NCBI RefSeq assembly: GCF_016879755.1
Contig: NZ_WOFU01000003.1
Coordinates: forward strand, 186,001-250,000
DNA: 64,000 nucleotides
Direction: 5' to 3'
Source: Bacillus sp. B15-48
GTDB taxonomy: Bacteria; Bacillota; Bacilli; Bacillales; Cytobacillaceae
Shown here: piece after piece, positions 53,391-62,242 of the stretch
How positions within the stretch are numbered: the first letter of the stretch is position 1
Layout: each line of letters opens with the position of its first letter
Translations under genes and position numbers: made by a program
Notes under the pieces: model-generated
The model's database searches: none
What the model was told of the DNA's origin: nothing
Seen by the model: only the letters and a program-made list of their open reading frames with translations

Positions 53391-55313
53391 CTATACATCT
53401 AGATTTTTTACATAGATCGCATTCTCCTCAATAAACTGACGGCGTGGATTCACATCGTCTCCCATTAACATAGCAAACACCTCATCTGCATCAATCGCAT
53501 CTTGTAAGGTAACGCGCATAAGTGTTCTCGTTTCAGGGTTCATCGTTGTCTCCCAAAGTTGCTCGGGATTCATTTCCCCAAGTCCTTTATAGCGCTGCAA
53601 GCCAGGCTTAGGTGTACTTGGCAGTGTCGAGATGATTTCCTCTAGTTGTTCATCATTATATGCATAGAGAATCTTTTTTCCTTGCTGAATTTTATATAAC
53701 GGCGGTTGTGCGATATAAATATACCCCTTTTCAATTGACTCTCTCATAAATCGATAGAAGAAGGTGAGCATGAGTGTTCGAATATGGGCACCATCCACGT
53801 CAGCATCTGTCATGATAACCACCTTATGGTACCGAGCTTTCTCGAGATCAAATCCCTCACCAATTCCCGTTCCAAATGCTTTAATCATCGTACCAATTTC
53901 AGCATTATGAAGGATCCGGTCCATCGTAGCCTTTTCTACATTTAATATTTTCCCTCGCAGTGGCAAAATCGCTTGAAAATGGCGATCTCTACCTTGTTTC
54001 GCTGATCCACCTGCGGAGTTCCCTTCCACAATGAACAATTCGCATATACTAGCATCTTTGGAGGAGCAGTCTGCCAGCTTCCCGGGAAGAGTCGAAATTT
54101 CCAATGCACTCTTTCGCCTCGTTAATTCTCGAGCTTTCTTTGCTGCCATTCTTGCTTTTGAAGCTAGTAAACTTTTATTTATGATCATTTTGGCTATTGT
54201 TGGATTCTCTAATAAAAAACTTTCTAATTGATTAGATAAAATTGATTCCGTAATTGTTTTTACTTCTGAGTTACCAAATTTCGTTTTTGTTTGACCTTCA
54301 AATTGTGGGTTTGGATGTTTAACGGAAATAATCGCTGTGAGACCTTCACGAACATCTTCACCAGAGAAGTTCGTTTCGTTCTCTTTTAATAAACCACTTT
54401 TCCTTGCATATTCATTAATTGTCCTTGTTAAAGCGGTTTTAAAACCAGACTCATGCGTACCGCCCTCATGTGTATGAATATTATTTGCAAAGGAAAGGAT
54501 TTGACTCGTAAAACTCTGCGTATACTGAAGCGCAAGTTCTAACGCTATGCCATCACGATTGCCTTCGATAAAAATCGGTTCTTCATGCAGGGCACCTTGC
54601 TCGTTATTTAAGTGCTCGACATAAGAAATGATTCCGCCTTCATAATAGTATTTATTCTGCCTTCCATTCTCACGTTTATCCATAACTGAAAACGATATTC
54701 CCTTATTTAAAAAGGCAAGTTCCCTTAAACGGGATGCTAGAACATCATAATCAAATTCCCTTGTCTCTGTAAAAATTTCATCATCCGGAATAAAATGAAT
54801 CTTCGTTCCAGTATGGTCCGTCTCGCCAATTTCGATTAATTCTCCTTGTGGAGCCCCACGGACAAATTTCTGATAATAAATGTTTCCATCACGATGCACA
54901 TAAACTTCTAATAATGAAGAGAGAGCATTAACAACAGAAGCGCCGACCCCATGTAATCCACCAGAAACTTTATATCCTCCACCTCCAAATTTCCCACCGG
55001 CATGGAGGACAGTCAAAATGACTTCAACAGCTGGCTTGCCTTCTTTTTCATGAATATCGACCGGAATTCCCCGACCGTTATCAGTGACCGTAATACTATT
55101 ATCACTCTCAATTGTAACAGTGATTTTATCACAATAACCTGCTAGTGCTTCATCAACACTATTATCGACAATTTCCCAAACTAGATGGTGCAGACCCCTG
55201 GAAGCTGTAGAACCGATATACATACCTGGTCGTTTTCGAACCGCTTCAAGCCCTTCTAATACTTGAATTTGATTCGCATCATAAGCCTGTTTTTCATTTT
55301 CTAGTTGTACCAT
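53391..55313 (-). CDS. Stand-alone GyrB paralogue (type IIA topoisomerase B subunit) with EGN in place of EGD in TOPRIM
   Basis: 640 residues, close to full-length Bacillus GyrB. The GHKL ATPase has Glu47 and Asn51 (WEIVDN), DNGRGIP, the [11 protein letters not shown] lid and the transducer Lys in [14 protein letters not shown] has Glu430 in [25 protein letters not shown] and the DxDxD at 503-507 (TDADVDGAH). The one striking change is Asn432, where GyrB has Asp (EGDSAGG); in E. coli the equivalent D426N gives quinolone resistance. There is no gyrA, recF or dnaA nearby, so this is not the housekeeping copy. It probably pairs with the chromosomal GyrA. AAGGAG lies about 10 bases before the ATG. 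It has its own promoter with two MarR-type operators. Confidence 0.9.
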   Translation of the reverse strand: MVQLENEKQAYDANQIQVLEGLEAVRKRPGMYIGSTASRGLHHLVWEIVDNSVDEALAGYCDKITVTIESDNSITVTDNGRGIPVDIHEKEGKPAVEVILTVLHAGGKFGGGGYKVSGGLHGVGASVVNALSSLLEVYVHRDGNIYYQKFVRGAPQGELIEIGETDHTGTKIHFIPDDEIFTETREFDYDVLASRLRELAFLNKGISFSVMDKRENGRQNKYYYEGGIISYVEHLNNEQGALHEEPIFIEGNRDGIALELALQYTQSFTSQILSFANNIHTHEGGTHESGFKTALTRTINEYARKSGLLKENETNFSGEDVREGLTAIISVKHPNPQFEGQTKTKFGNSEVKTITESILSNQLESFLLENPTIAKMIINKSLLASKARMAAKKARELTRRKSALEISTLPGKLADCSSKDASICELFIVEGNSAGGSAKQGRDRHFQAILPLRGKILNVEKATMDRILHNAEIGTMIKAFGTGIGEGFDLEKARYHKVVIMTDADVDGAHIRTLMLTFFYRFMRESIEKGYIYIAQPPLYKIQQGKKILYAYNDEQLEEIISTLPSTPKPGLQRYKGLGEMNPEQLWETTMNPETRTLMRVTLQDAIDADEVFAMLMGDDVNPRRQFIEENAIYVKNLDV

Positions 55314-55385
55314 TATTTATAAACTCCTTCACTACTCGCATTTTAATCATGATGTATGTTAATCGTGGAAAACAGTCGCTTTATC

Positions 55386-55446
55386 GTCAACATGGTTGAC
55401 TAATTAATTGTAATAAAAAAACCTTGCATTTGTCAACTTAATTGAC
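55386..55446 (-). promoter_or_regulatory. Promoter of the GyrB paralogue with two palindromic operators
   Basis: On the minus strand, TTGACA (55431-55436), 18 bp and TACAAT (55407-55412). The -35 lies in GTCAACTTAATTGAC (55432-55446). A second operator GTCAACATGGTTGAC (55386-55400) lies at the expected transcription start. The centres are 46 bp apart. Confidence 0.8.
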
Positions 55447-55460
55447 AAATGTAAGGTTTT
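55418..55460 (-). terminator. marR terminator hairpin that also contains an operator and the -35 box
   Basis: A 19-bp stem with one mismatch (arms from AAAACCTTGCATTTGTCAA) and loop CTTAA, followed on the minus strand by TTTTTTT. The apex contains GTCAACTTAATTGAC, one base different from the marR operator. Confidence 0.85.
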
Positions 55461-55486
55461 ACATCCCTCATCAGAAAAAACTAAAT

Positions 55487-55930
55487 TTATAGTTCCCAAT
55501 CTAATTTTAAAATCTCTTTAAGGCGATTTAATTGTTCAATACCGATTTTATCAGCTATTTTCTGTTCTAAATCGGCCTTTAAAGCCGCATTTTTCTCGTA
55601 ACATTCTTCTCCTAAGGCTGTTAACTTTATCGATTTTTCTTTCTTGTTGTTTACAACATTATTGATTTCTACTAAACCTTTTGATTCAAGGTTTTTTATA
55701 AACTTATGTGTTGCCTGACGTGAAATATCTACATGTTTGGTAACATATGATATCGTTGGTTGCTTTTTATAAACTCTAGCCATGATAAACCATTCTGAAT
55801 TTGAAATATAAATATTACTGCGATCATTCCATAATTGCTCAGCAATTTTACGCAATCCAAGATGGCGCTCGCTTATTATATCTAATAAGTCTAGATCTTG
55901 TAAATCATCGTTCTGGTTCAAACACTTCAC
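55487..55930 (-). CDS. MarR-family regulator
   Basis: 147 residues with a MarR winged helix (ISYVTKHVDISRQATHKFIKNLESKGLVEINNVVNNKKEKSIKLTALGE). The N-terminal and C-terminal helices for dimerisation are present. It lies upstream of the GyrB paralogue on the same strand, but a terminator separates them. A sigma-A promoter with a 15-bp palindrome precedes it, so it should repress itself. The same palindrome precedes the gyrB and carD genes, so it is the best candidate to repress all three. The inducing signal is unknown. Confidence 0.9.
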   Translation of the reverse strand: MKCLNQNDDLQDLDLLDIISERHLGLRKIAEQLWNDRSNIYISNSEWFIMARVYKKQPTISYVTKHVDISRQATHKFIKNLESKGLVEINNVVNNKKEKSIKLTALGEECYEKNAALKADLEQKIADKIGIEQLNRLKEILKLDWEL

Positions 55931-55952
55931 TCCAATCTAAATGTTCGCCACA

Positions 55953-55991
55953 ACTATACAAAACCAAAAGAACAATGTCAACTAAATTGAC
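55953..55991 (-). promoter_or_regulatory. marR promoter and operator
   Basis: On the minus strand, TTGACA (55976-55981), 17 bp, TATAGT (55953-55958). The -35 box is the end of GTCAACTAAATTGAC (55977-55991), one base different from the operator in the marR terminator. Confidence 0.85.
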
Positions 55992-56002
55992 AAAAAACCT
56001 TC

Positions 56003-56062
56003 AAAAAAGGGTCAGTCCCCCATTACGTTACATTTTTATAAGACTGGGGGGACTGACCTTTG
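56003..56062 (-). terminator. Terminator of msrA-msrB
   Basis: Long stem AAAGGGTCAGTCCCCCA / TGGGGGGACTGACCTTT with one bulge; T run on the minus strand. Confidence 0.85.
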
Positions 56063-56067
56063 ATCAC

Positions 56068-57033
56068 TTAATCAAACAACTTCAAATAGACTCCATACCC
56101 TTCTTCCACAAGTTTATCTTTAGGGACAAAACGAAGAGCTGCTGAGTTAATACAATATCTTGCCCCATCTGGGCCGGGACCATCATCAAATACGTGGCCT
56201 AAGTGTGAATTGGCGGATTTAGCTCGTACTTCAATTCGTCTCATTCCATGAGAGGTATCTAGTTTCTCTTCAATTTCAGAACGGCGAATTGGCTTTGTAA
56301 AGCTAGGCCATCCACAACCAGCGTCATATTTATCTTTTGAAGAGAATAACGGCTCTCCTGAAATAATGTCGACATAAATTCCTTCTTCGGTATGGTTCCA
56401 GTATTCATTATGAAAAGGAGGTTCTGTTCCATTGTTTCGAGTTACTTCATATTGCATCGAAGTAAGCTCGTGTTTCAATTGCTCATCGCTTTTTCGTTTT
56501 TTCCATTTATCCCGGATAAATTGTGCGCGACCAGACCCCTCTTTATAAAGATTATAGTGAAATGAATTTTTCTTATAATAGTCCTGGTGTTTTTCCTCTG
56601 CTCGATAAAATGGAGCAGCGGGTAAAATTTCCGTTACAATTGGCTTTTGAAACTTTCCACTATTAGCCAACTCAGCTTTAGATGCTTCCGCCAATTCCTT
56701 TTGTTCTTCATTATGATAAAAAATCGCTGTTTGGTACGATGAACCTCGATCGTTAAATTGACCGCCCGCATCTGTTGGATCTATTTGTTGCCAAAAAAGC
56801 TCTAATAGTTTTTCATAAGGAAAAACGGTCGGGTCGAATGTAATTTGAACCGCTTCATAATGTCCAGTTGTATCGGAACATACTTCCTCATATGTAGGGT
56901 TTTCTGTATGTCCTCCTGTATAGCCGGAGACAATCTCTTTAATACCCGGTTGTTCATCAAACGGCTGGACCATGCACCAAAAACAGCCCCCAGCAAAAGT
57001 TGCCTTTTCCCATTGTTCAGACAAATTTACCAC
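56068..57033 (-). CDS. msrAB: Bifunctional methionine sulfoxide reductase MsrA-MsrB
   Basis: 321 residues. MsrA domain (1-160) with the catalytic Cys17 in GGCFWC. MsrB domain (about 175-321) with the catalytic Cys294 ([11 protein letters not shown]), the segment GCGWPSF and [11 protein letters not shown]; the paired CxxC zinc sites of some MsrB proteins are not seen. It repairs both epimers of methionine sulfoxide with thioredoxin. It is 20 bp from its own terminator. Confidence 0.95.
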   Translation of the reverse strand: MVNLSEQWEKATFAGGCFWCMVQPFDEQPGIKEIVSGYTGGHTENPTYEEVCSDTTGHYEAVQITFDPTVFPYEKLLELFWQQIDPTDAGGQFNDRGSSYQTAIFYHNEEQKELAEASKAELANSGKFQKPIVTEILPAAPFYRAEEKHQDYYKKNSFHYNLYKEGSGRAQFIRDKWKKRKSDEQLKHELTSMQYEVTRNNGTEPPFHNEYWNHTEEGIYVDIISGEPLFSSKDKYDAGCGWPSFTKPIRRSEIEEKLDTSHGMRRIEVRAKSANSHLGHVFDDGPGPDGARYCINSAALRFVPKDKLVEEGYGVYLKLFD

Positions 57034-57152
57034 TCCTTCAATTTGTTTTCTAATTTCTCCCTTAAGTGTATTATAACGTGTTTCACGATAAACCGTTCAA
57101 CCCAAAACAAAAAAGGGATCGTCCCCCAATTTACAGACCCCCCTTTGCCTAT

Positions 57153-58211
57153 TTATCCATTTAAAACTTTCTCTAAATGTTTAACGGTTGGCGTGAGGTT
57201 TGCAAAAAAGAAGGCCTCGCGTAATCTGCGGGATGGTGCACAATCTTTCAAATAACCAGCACTACCATTATGCAACATACTTGCTTGAACCGCTTCTAGA
57301 GTTAGATATGCTGTTTTCAGTCGGATTGCTGCAATTTCTTTCCAATGTACATTTTCTCGCTGATTAAGTGATTGGATCTGTTCTTTTATTTCAACTAATC
57401 CATTACGTAAATCTTGCGGTTGTTTTTTTAAAAATTGATTGCAGCCATTTTGTTTTTGACACACTTTTTCAATCGATTCAATGGAGGCTTGCGTAACACC
57501 TAGGCCAAGTGGAATTTGATACGAGATAAATGCTGGGCGAATCTCTTCCACAAACGTAGCCGCATTCTCAGTTATGACCCACTCGTCTGGGACAAAGACA
57601 TCCTTAAATGAACATGCATAAGTTGCGCTACCGTTAATCCCGAGGTAATCGATTTTTTCTTTCAATTTTAACCCTTCTACATTACATGGAACAACGCCCA
57701 TCATTTGTTGATGTTCGTTTACACCTGCAATAAAGCCAAACCAATGTTCCTTCCCCAGATTGGATACAGACGGCAATACCCCTGAAATGAGATAGCCATC
57801 TTTTACTCTTTTCGCTGATAAATGGAGATTTTCTAAGCCTGCATAAAATTTCATTGGGTTAGATAACCCCGTACCAGCTAAAATTTCCCCTTTTTCCAAC
57901 GATGATAATAATTTACTTTTTAATTGCTCATTTTTTGCCTTTCGTACGTACGTCATAGCGGCAAGATGACACCAGAGGCAGAATGCAGTTGTCATACACA
58001 ATTTAGCCGTTTCTTCAACTAAATACATCTCATCTGAAAGATATTCCTTCTCCGTTTTATTTACGGAAGATAATAGCCCTGCTTCTCCAAGCTTTCTTAT
58101 ATAATTCTCAGCATAAAACGCTTCTACATCTATTTTTTTTACATACGGCTTTAATTCCTCATTAATAATCTTTTCTAGGATCGATGTCTTCTTTAAAACC
58201 CCACTGTCCAT
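57153..58211 (-). CDS. Acyl-CoA dehydrogenase-like flavoenzyme (DszC/SfnB-like group possible)
   Basis: 352 residues from the ATG at 58211 (GGGAG upstream; the longer starts lack a good site). It has the N-terminal helical, middle beta and C-terminal four-helix architecture of the acyl-CoA dehydrogenase family (CLWCHLAAMTYVRKA, LSNPMKFYAG, GYLISGVLPSVSNLG, LHNGSAGYLKD), but the usual IYEGTNEIQ catalytic Glu segment is missing. This is typical of flavin monooxygenases of this fold such as DszC. Its promoter is nearly the same as those of the DUF4242 gene and the SsuABC-like importer, so it belongs to that regulon. The substrate is unknown. Confidence 0.75.
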   Translation of the reverse strand: MDSGVLKKTSILEKIINEELKPYVKKIDVEAFYAENYIRKLGEAGLLSSVNKTEKEYLSDEMYLVEETAKLCMTTAFCLWCHLAAMTYVRKAKNEQLKSKLLSSLEKGEILAGTGLSNPMKFYAGLENLHLSAKRVKDGYLISGVLPSVSNLGKEHWFGFIAGVNEHQQMMGVVPCNVEGLKLKEKIDYLGINGSATYACSFKDVFVPDEWVITENAATFVEEIRPAFISYQIPLGLGVTQASIESIEKVCQKQNGCNQFLKKQPQDLRNGLVEIKEQIQSLNQRENVHWKEIAAIRLKTAYLTLEAVQASMLHNGSAGYLKDCAPSRRLREAFFFANLTPTVKHLEKVLNG

Positions 58212-58283
58212 CTCTGCCACTCCCATCCTTCGCTTTTCAGTCTTCAAAACCAGTAATTCCAATTAGTTTAGTTGGTTATTGAT

Positions 58284-58312
58284 ATAATATTATACTTTGT
58301 TCAAAAAATCAA
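58284..58312 (-). promoter_or_regulatory. Shared-motif promoter, acyl-CoA dehydrogenase-like gene
   Basis: On the minus strand, TTGATT (58307-58312), 17 bp, TATTAT (58284-58289). The spacer contains GAACAAAGTATAATA and AACCAACTAAACT follows, a block nearly the same at 58958 and 62103. Confidence 0.75.
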
Positions 58313-58350
58313 CCTACGTAGTAAAATTTAAACTATTAATTTAATAAAAA

Positions 58351-58385
58351 AAAAGCTAAAAACCACTGACAGGTTTTTAGCTTTT
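58351..58385 (-). terminator. Terminator of the DUF4242 gene
   Basis: Perfect 14-bp stem AAAAGCTAAAAACC / GGTTTTTAGCTTTT, T run on the minus strand. Confidence 0.85.
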
Positions 58386-58393
58386 TCGATTTA

Positions 58394-58924
58394 TTATTCT
58401 CCAGCTAATTCAGTAATGCTATCAATTGGTGTGTTAACCGCTTCACGTGCACGTTTAACCGCTGCTTCGTCTGGAGCATCGTAGAAGCATAAGCATTTTG
58501 ACATATCTTCACACACATATGTTCTTGAAAAAGCAACTTCAGGAACTTCTTGGTAATGAACGGAGTTTTTCTTTTTACGAGCTAAATATTGATCCATAGT
58601 AATGTCAGCAGGAATATTCCATTCTACCAAGTAATTTACTACATCGTCTTTTTTCTTCACATCATTAAGGTCTTTTCCGACAAGACGCACTTCTTTAACA
58701 AGTTCAACTGGGATGCCTGCGGCTTTTAATACTTCCGTCGCAACATCTTGATTTTCTCCTTCAACAATAAAGAATGAACGAGCAAAATCTTTTGAAACTT
58801 GAACTTCAATTAACGATGCGTTTTTTTCATTTAATGCGGATTGAAGCGTTGAAACCTTTTCATTCAACTCTTCCTTTGCTGAAACAACTTCCTTTAATGA
58901 TGATTCAATTAAATACAATGCCAT
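58394..58924 (-). CDS. DUF4242 (SCO4226-like) protein, tandem domain
   Basis: 176 residues. The C-terminal half (DITMDQYLARKKKNSVHYQEV to APDEAAVKRAREAVNTPID) is a clear DUF4242 domain, a ferredoxin-like fold described as nickel-binding in the Streptomyces protein SCO4226. The N-terminal half has the same pattern in weaker form, so it is probably a fusion of two domains. Two Cys (DMSKCLCFYD) sit beside the second domain. It has the shared promoter motif and is divergent from hxlR. The molecular role is unknown. Confidence 0.75.
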   Translation of the reverse strand: MALYLIESSLKEVVSAKEELNEKVSTLQSALNEKNASLIEVQVSKDFARSFFIVEGENQDVATEVLKAAGIPVELVKEVRLVGKDLNDVKKKDDVVNYLVEWNIPADITMDQYLARKKKNSVHYQEVPEVAFSRTYVCEDMSKCLCFYDAPDEAAVKRAREAVNTPIDSITELAGE

Positions 58925-58957
58925 GCTAAATCCCCCACTTATGTTTGATATAAGGTT

Positions 58958-58986
58958 ATCTTATTATACTTAGTTAAAAAAATCAA
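58958..58986 (-). promoter_or_regulatory. Shared-motif promoter, DUF4242 gene
   Basis: On the minus strand, TTGATT (58981-58986), 17 bp, TAAGAT (58958-58963). The spacer contains AACTAAGTATAATA and AACC follows. Confidence 0.75.
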
Positions 58987-59049
58987 CCTTATTGTTTTTT
59001 TATTTTTATGATAAAATAAAATAAGAAAAACTTTGAAGGGATCGTCACA

Positions 59050-59502
59050 ATGAAGACAAGATATAATTTACCGTGTAATATTGCGCAATCACTCAACATT
59101 ATTGGTGACCGATGGTCATTATTAGTTGTTCACGAGATCCTAAACGGGCAAACTCAGTTTAATGAAATTAAAAAAGCACTTCCTGGGATTTCTTCAAACC
59201 TTCTATCCGAACGCTTAAAGTATTTAGAAAAAGAAGGATTAATTCAAACAGAGTTGTATTCCGATCACCCACCACGATATTGTTACACATTAACTAAAAG
59301 TGGCGAGGAACTAGACGTTGTCTTCAACGCCTTCGTTATCTGGGGGAGTCATCATCTAAAAAAGTGTTACAAAAAATTAATTGATGCTGAAACTGGTGAT
59401 GAAGTTGAAATTGCTTATTACAATCAAAAAACCGGACAGCGTATTGAAAAAATTAAGGTCATTCCTGTTGAAGAAGAATTGCAAAAAACTGGAGAAGAAT
59501 AA
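59050..59502 (+). CDS. HxlR-family transcriptional regulator
   Basis: 150 residues. HxlR winged helix (NIIGDRWSLLVVHEILNGQTQFNEIKKALPGISSNLLSERLKYLEKEGLI) with one Cys near the N-terminus (LPCNIAQSL) that could sense an electrophile or oxidant. The gene is divergent from the DUF4242 gene and inside the set of three shared-motif promoters (58284, 58958, 62103), so it is the best candidate regulator. The terminator overlaps its stop codon. Confidence 0.88.
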   Translation: MKTRYNLPCNIAQSLNIIGDRWSLLVVHEILNGQTQFNEIKKALPGISSNLLSERLKYLEKEGLIQTELYSDHPPRYCYTLTKSGEELDVVFNAFVIWGSHHLKKCYKKLIDAETGDEVEIAYYNQKTGQRIEKIKVIPVEEELQKTGEE

Positions 59503-59514
59503 TCTCCAGTTTTT
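59484..59514. terminator. Bidirectional terminator overlapping the hxlR stop
   Basis: Stem AAAAACTGGAGA / TCTCCAGTTTTT between the convergent hxlR and ABC permease genes. Confidence 0.9.
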
Positions 59515-60291
59515 TTATGAACGCGGAACTAGTCCCCAGTGCTTTCCTACCCATCCTTCAAATACTCCAATTAACCGGTCTAGTAAGAAGCCACTTACAC
59601 CGATAAAGATAATCCCGGCAAGAACATAATCGAGATTTAGTGTATTTCTAGCATCGACGATTAAAAAACCAAGGCCTGACTGGGCACCAACCATTTCACC
59701 TGCTACTAAAAAGATCCATCCTGTTCCAACCGCAAGGCGGAGACCACTGACAATCGAGGGAAAGGCCGCAGGAAAAATAAATTTATACATAAGCTGCAAT
59801 CGTTTAATTTCTAGATTTTCCGCGATTTTCAAGTAAGAGCGTTCAATTTTATTAACACCTGCTACAGTCGTTAATAGAATCGGGAAAAATGCTGCAATAA
59901 AGATAATGACAATTGCTGGCATATTGCCGATTCCAAACCATAGAACGATAAATGGTGACCAAGCAACTGGTGAAACAGGCCGTAGTACTTGAACGATAGG
60001 GTCAAATACTTGCCACACTTGTGGAAGGCGTCCTAGAATCATTCCAAGCAGAATCGCAGGAACAGCTGCTAAGAAATAACCGGCAATAAATCTTCCGAGG
60101 CTTACTTGCATATGTTCATATAAAATCCCTTCTAGAATCATCGCAATAATTGCTTTGCCGACGCTTAAAGGGGAAGGAAGCAATGCCTCTGGATAACTCC
60201 CTACCCAAATAACTAATTGCCAAATGATCACGAGGATCGTCATCCCAATTAAAAAATTCACCAATTTTTTTCCGATTTTCATTTCTGTCAC
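59515..60291 (-). CDS. ABC transporter permease (SsuC/TauC-like)
   Basis: 258 residues, six membrane segments, EAA loop region ENLEIKRLQLMYKFIFPAAFPSI. GTG start at 60291 overlaps the stop codon of the binding-protein gene, so the two are translationally coupled. It is the third gene of the importer operon (ATPase, binding protein, permease). The subfamily imports aliphatic sulphonates, taurine, nitrate or related oxoanions, and pyrimidine precursors. Confidence 0.92.
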   Translation of the reverse strand: MTEMKIGKKLVNFLIGMTILVIIWQLVIWVGSYPEALLPSPLSVGKAIIAMILEGILYEHMQVSLGRFIAGYFLAAVPAILLGMILGRLPQVWQVFDPIVQVLRPVSPVAWSPFIVLWFGIGNMPAIVIIFIAAFFPILLTTVAGVNKIERSYLKIAENLEIKRLQLMYKFIFPAAFPSIVSGLRLAVGTGWIFLVAGEMVGAQSGLGFLIVDARNTLNLDYVLAGIIFIGVSGFLLDRLIGVFEGWVGKHWGLVPRS

Positions 60292-61247
60292 ATCACTTTA
60301 TCAATAAATGTATTATCTACAAATTCCTCATAGGACGGTGGATTTTCCATTAACCTCATTTCTAGCACTAAATCGCGAAGCTTATCATATTCTTCTTTTT
60401 CGATCCGTAAATCTTCAAATGATGTCCATTCAAGCGATAAATCAAGGACATCTCTATCAACTTTCATATATTGCTCAAAGGCTTCATAAACTACTTCACC
60501 TTTTTGACTCGTCAATTCTCCAGCATGAAGATATTGAGCAACTATTTCTTGAGTAACTGTCTCGTTGTTTCGAATAAAATCATTTCTGAGCACGAGCACG
60601 CAACAATAGGAGTTTGGCCAAATATCCTCAGAATGATGAAGAACATGTCCTGTCTCCATCTTCACGCCCAAGGCGCCAAACGGTTCGGCAACGACATAAC
60701 CAGCAATTCGGTTCCCAGCTAATGCTGCTGGCATTTCGGCAGGGGGCATTTCAACAATATTGACATCCTCATATGATAGACCTTCATTTTTCAATGTTTC
60801 ATATAATAATTGATTATGAGTTGAATATTTATGTGGAATCGCGAAAGTTTCCCCCACTAAATCGTGTGTATGTTCAATCTCTTTCGATGAAATCAGTACA
60901 TTTCCATCTTTATGACCAAGGGCAAGCGCCTTTAAATCGATTCCCTTTTCCTTCGCCTTCATCGCCAATTGAATTAACACAGAAGCACCATCTACCCTTC
61001 CGGTATTTAAAGCGTCCATTAAGTCTGGCCACGAATTAAATTTAACTAATTCAATATGATAATTTTCATATTCCCCACCATGAAGATGGGCATCCATAAA
61101 TAATGGACCCGCATGTGTGATCGGAAGATATCCGATTTTAATCGTAGGCTTCCCCATCACCGGATGGGCAGATTGACCGCATGCTGAAACAAAGATAACA
61201 ACAAAGGCAATCATCATTGAAACGACCCAGTTTCTTTTTTTACGCAT
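60288..61247 (-). CDS. ABC transporter substrate-binding lipoprotein (NMT1/TauA/SsuA-like)
   Basis: 319 residues from the ATG at 61247 (AAGGAG 9 bases upstream). Lipobox FVSAC. The core has IKIGYLPITHAGPLF and the LALGHKDGNVLIS region of the NMT1/SsuA-like group. Neither substrate nor specificity can be read from sequence. It is the second gene of the importer operon, 13 bp after the ATPase gene. Confidence 0.9.
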   Translation of the reverse strand: MRKKRNWVVSMMIAFVVIFVSACGQSAHPVMGKPTIKIGYLPITHAGPLFMDAHLHGGEYENYHIELVKFNSWPDLMDALNTGRVDGASVLIQLAMKAKEKGIDLKALALGHKDGNVLISSKEIEHTHDLVGETFAIPHKYSTHNQLLYETLKNEGLSYEDVNIVEMPPAEMPAALAGNRIAGYVVAEPFGALGVKMETGHVLHHSEDIWPNSYCCVLVLRNDFIRNNETVTQEIVAQYLHAGELTSQKGEVVYEAFEQYMKVDRDVLDLSLEWTSFEDLRIEKEEYDKLRDLVLEMRLMENPPSYEEFVDNTFIDKVM

Positions 61248-61260
61248 AACTTCATTCTCC

Positions 61261-62043
61261 TTATATAACATACTCTGGTTCTTGCTGTTTTCCACTTAGT
61301 TCAAAATCATTCAATATTCTGCGACGGTAATAATGGAAATCCTCTGAAGCACGATCCCTCGGCTTCGAAAGATGGATAGAGATGTCTTTAAAGATTCGGC
61401 CAGGGTGGGAACTCATAATTAAAATTCTGTCAGATAAATAGACCGCCTCGTCAATATCATGTGTGACAATTAACATCGTTGTTTTCGATTTCGCTTGAAT
61501 TCGAATAAGTTCGTCCTGTAAAAGATAGCGATTAAACGTATCTAACGCAGCAAATGGTTCATCCATCAAAATCACATCCGGCTGCATCGCAAGTGCTCTT
61601 GCAATCGCTACACGCTGCTGCATCCCACCAGACAATTCACTTGGAAATTGCTGTAGATGTTGCTCCAATCCGACAAGGTTTAACGCATCCATGACCCGTT
61701 TGTTTTTTTCCTCAGCATCAAAGGATTCCCCTTCAAGACCTAGTTCCACATTTTTCAAAACGTTTCTCCATGGTAGTAAGTTGATTTGCTGAAATAACAT
61801 AGTGCATTTTCTTGAGGGACGTTTCACATCTTTTCCATCTAAAATGACCGCGCCACCATCTGCCTTTTCAAATCCACCTACCATATTTAATAGAGTGCTT
61901 TTTCCACAACCACTTTTTCCAAGCAGTGTGACAATCTCCCCTCGTTGAACTTGAAAAGAAATATGGTCCAAGACATGGATAGACTCTTTTCCATTTGCAA
62001 ACTGTTTTTCAACGTCCTTTACATCAATCATTACTTCTGTCAC
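61261..62043 (-). CDS. ABC transporter ATPase (SsuB/TauB-like)
   Basis: 260 residues from a GTG at 62043 (AAGGGGG 7 bases upstream). Walker A GKSGCGKST, signature LSGGMQQRVAIARAL, Walker B VILMDEPFAALD and the H-loop VTHD are intact. It is the first gene of the importer operon, driven by the shared-motif promoter at 62103-62131. Confidence 0.95.
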   Translation of the reverse strand: MTEVMIDVKDVEKQFANGKESIHVLDHISFQVQRGEIVTLLGKSGCGKSTLLNMVGGFEKADGGAVILDGKDVKRPSRKCTMLFQQINLLPWRNVLKNVELGLEGESFDAEEKNKRVMDALNLVGLEQHLQQFPSELSGGMQQRVAIARALAMQPDVILMDEPFAALDTFNRYLLQDELIRIQAKSKTTMLIVTHDIDEAVYLSDRILIMSSHPGRIFKDISIHLSKPRDRASEDFHYYRRRILNDFELSGKQQEPEYVI

Positions 62044-62102
62044 ACTTATTCCCCCTTGCCGACCAAACATTAAATTCCTATAAGTTTAGTTGGTTTTAGG
62101 TT

Positions 62103-62131
62103 ATTTTATTATACTTCATTCAAAAAAACAA
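62103..62131 (-). promoter_or_regulatory. Shared-motif promoter of the importer operon
   Basis: On the minus strand, TTGTTT (62126-62131), 17 bp, TAAAAT (62103-62108). The spacer contains GAATGAAGTATAATA and AACCAACTAAACT follows, as at 58284. Confidence 0.75.
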
Positions 62132-62242
62132 CTATATATTTTCACTTTTCGCAATGTAATAATAATATTTTCAGAGAAAAGGAAGACCACTGACGATAAG
62201 GGATACAGAATCTATCTTTATTTCACTAATTTCTATAGAAAA

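Noticed and set aside
53391-55313. Housekeeping gyrB
   Set aside because: dnaA, dnaN, recF and gyrA are absent, the gene has a private MarR-type promoter and an unusual TOPRIM residue.
57111-57147. Copy of the msrAB terminator as a repeat family
   Set aside because: Only the AAAAAAGGG and CCCCC parts agree with 56003-56062; the inner bases do not pair well, so it is at best a weak terminator.
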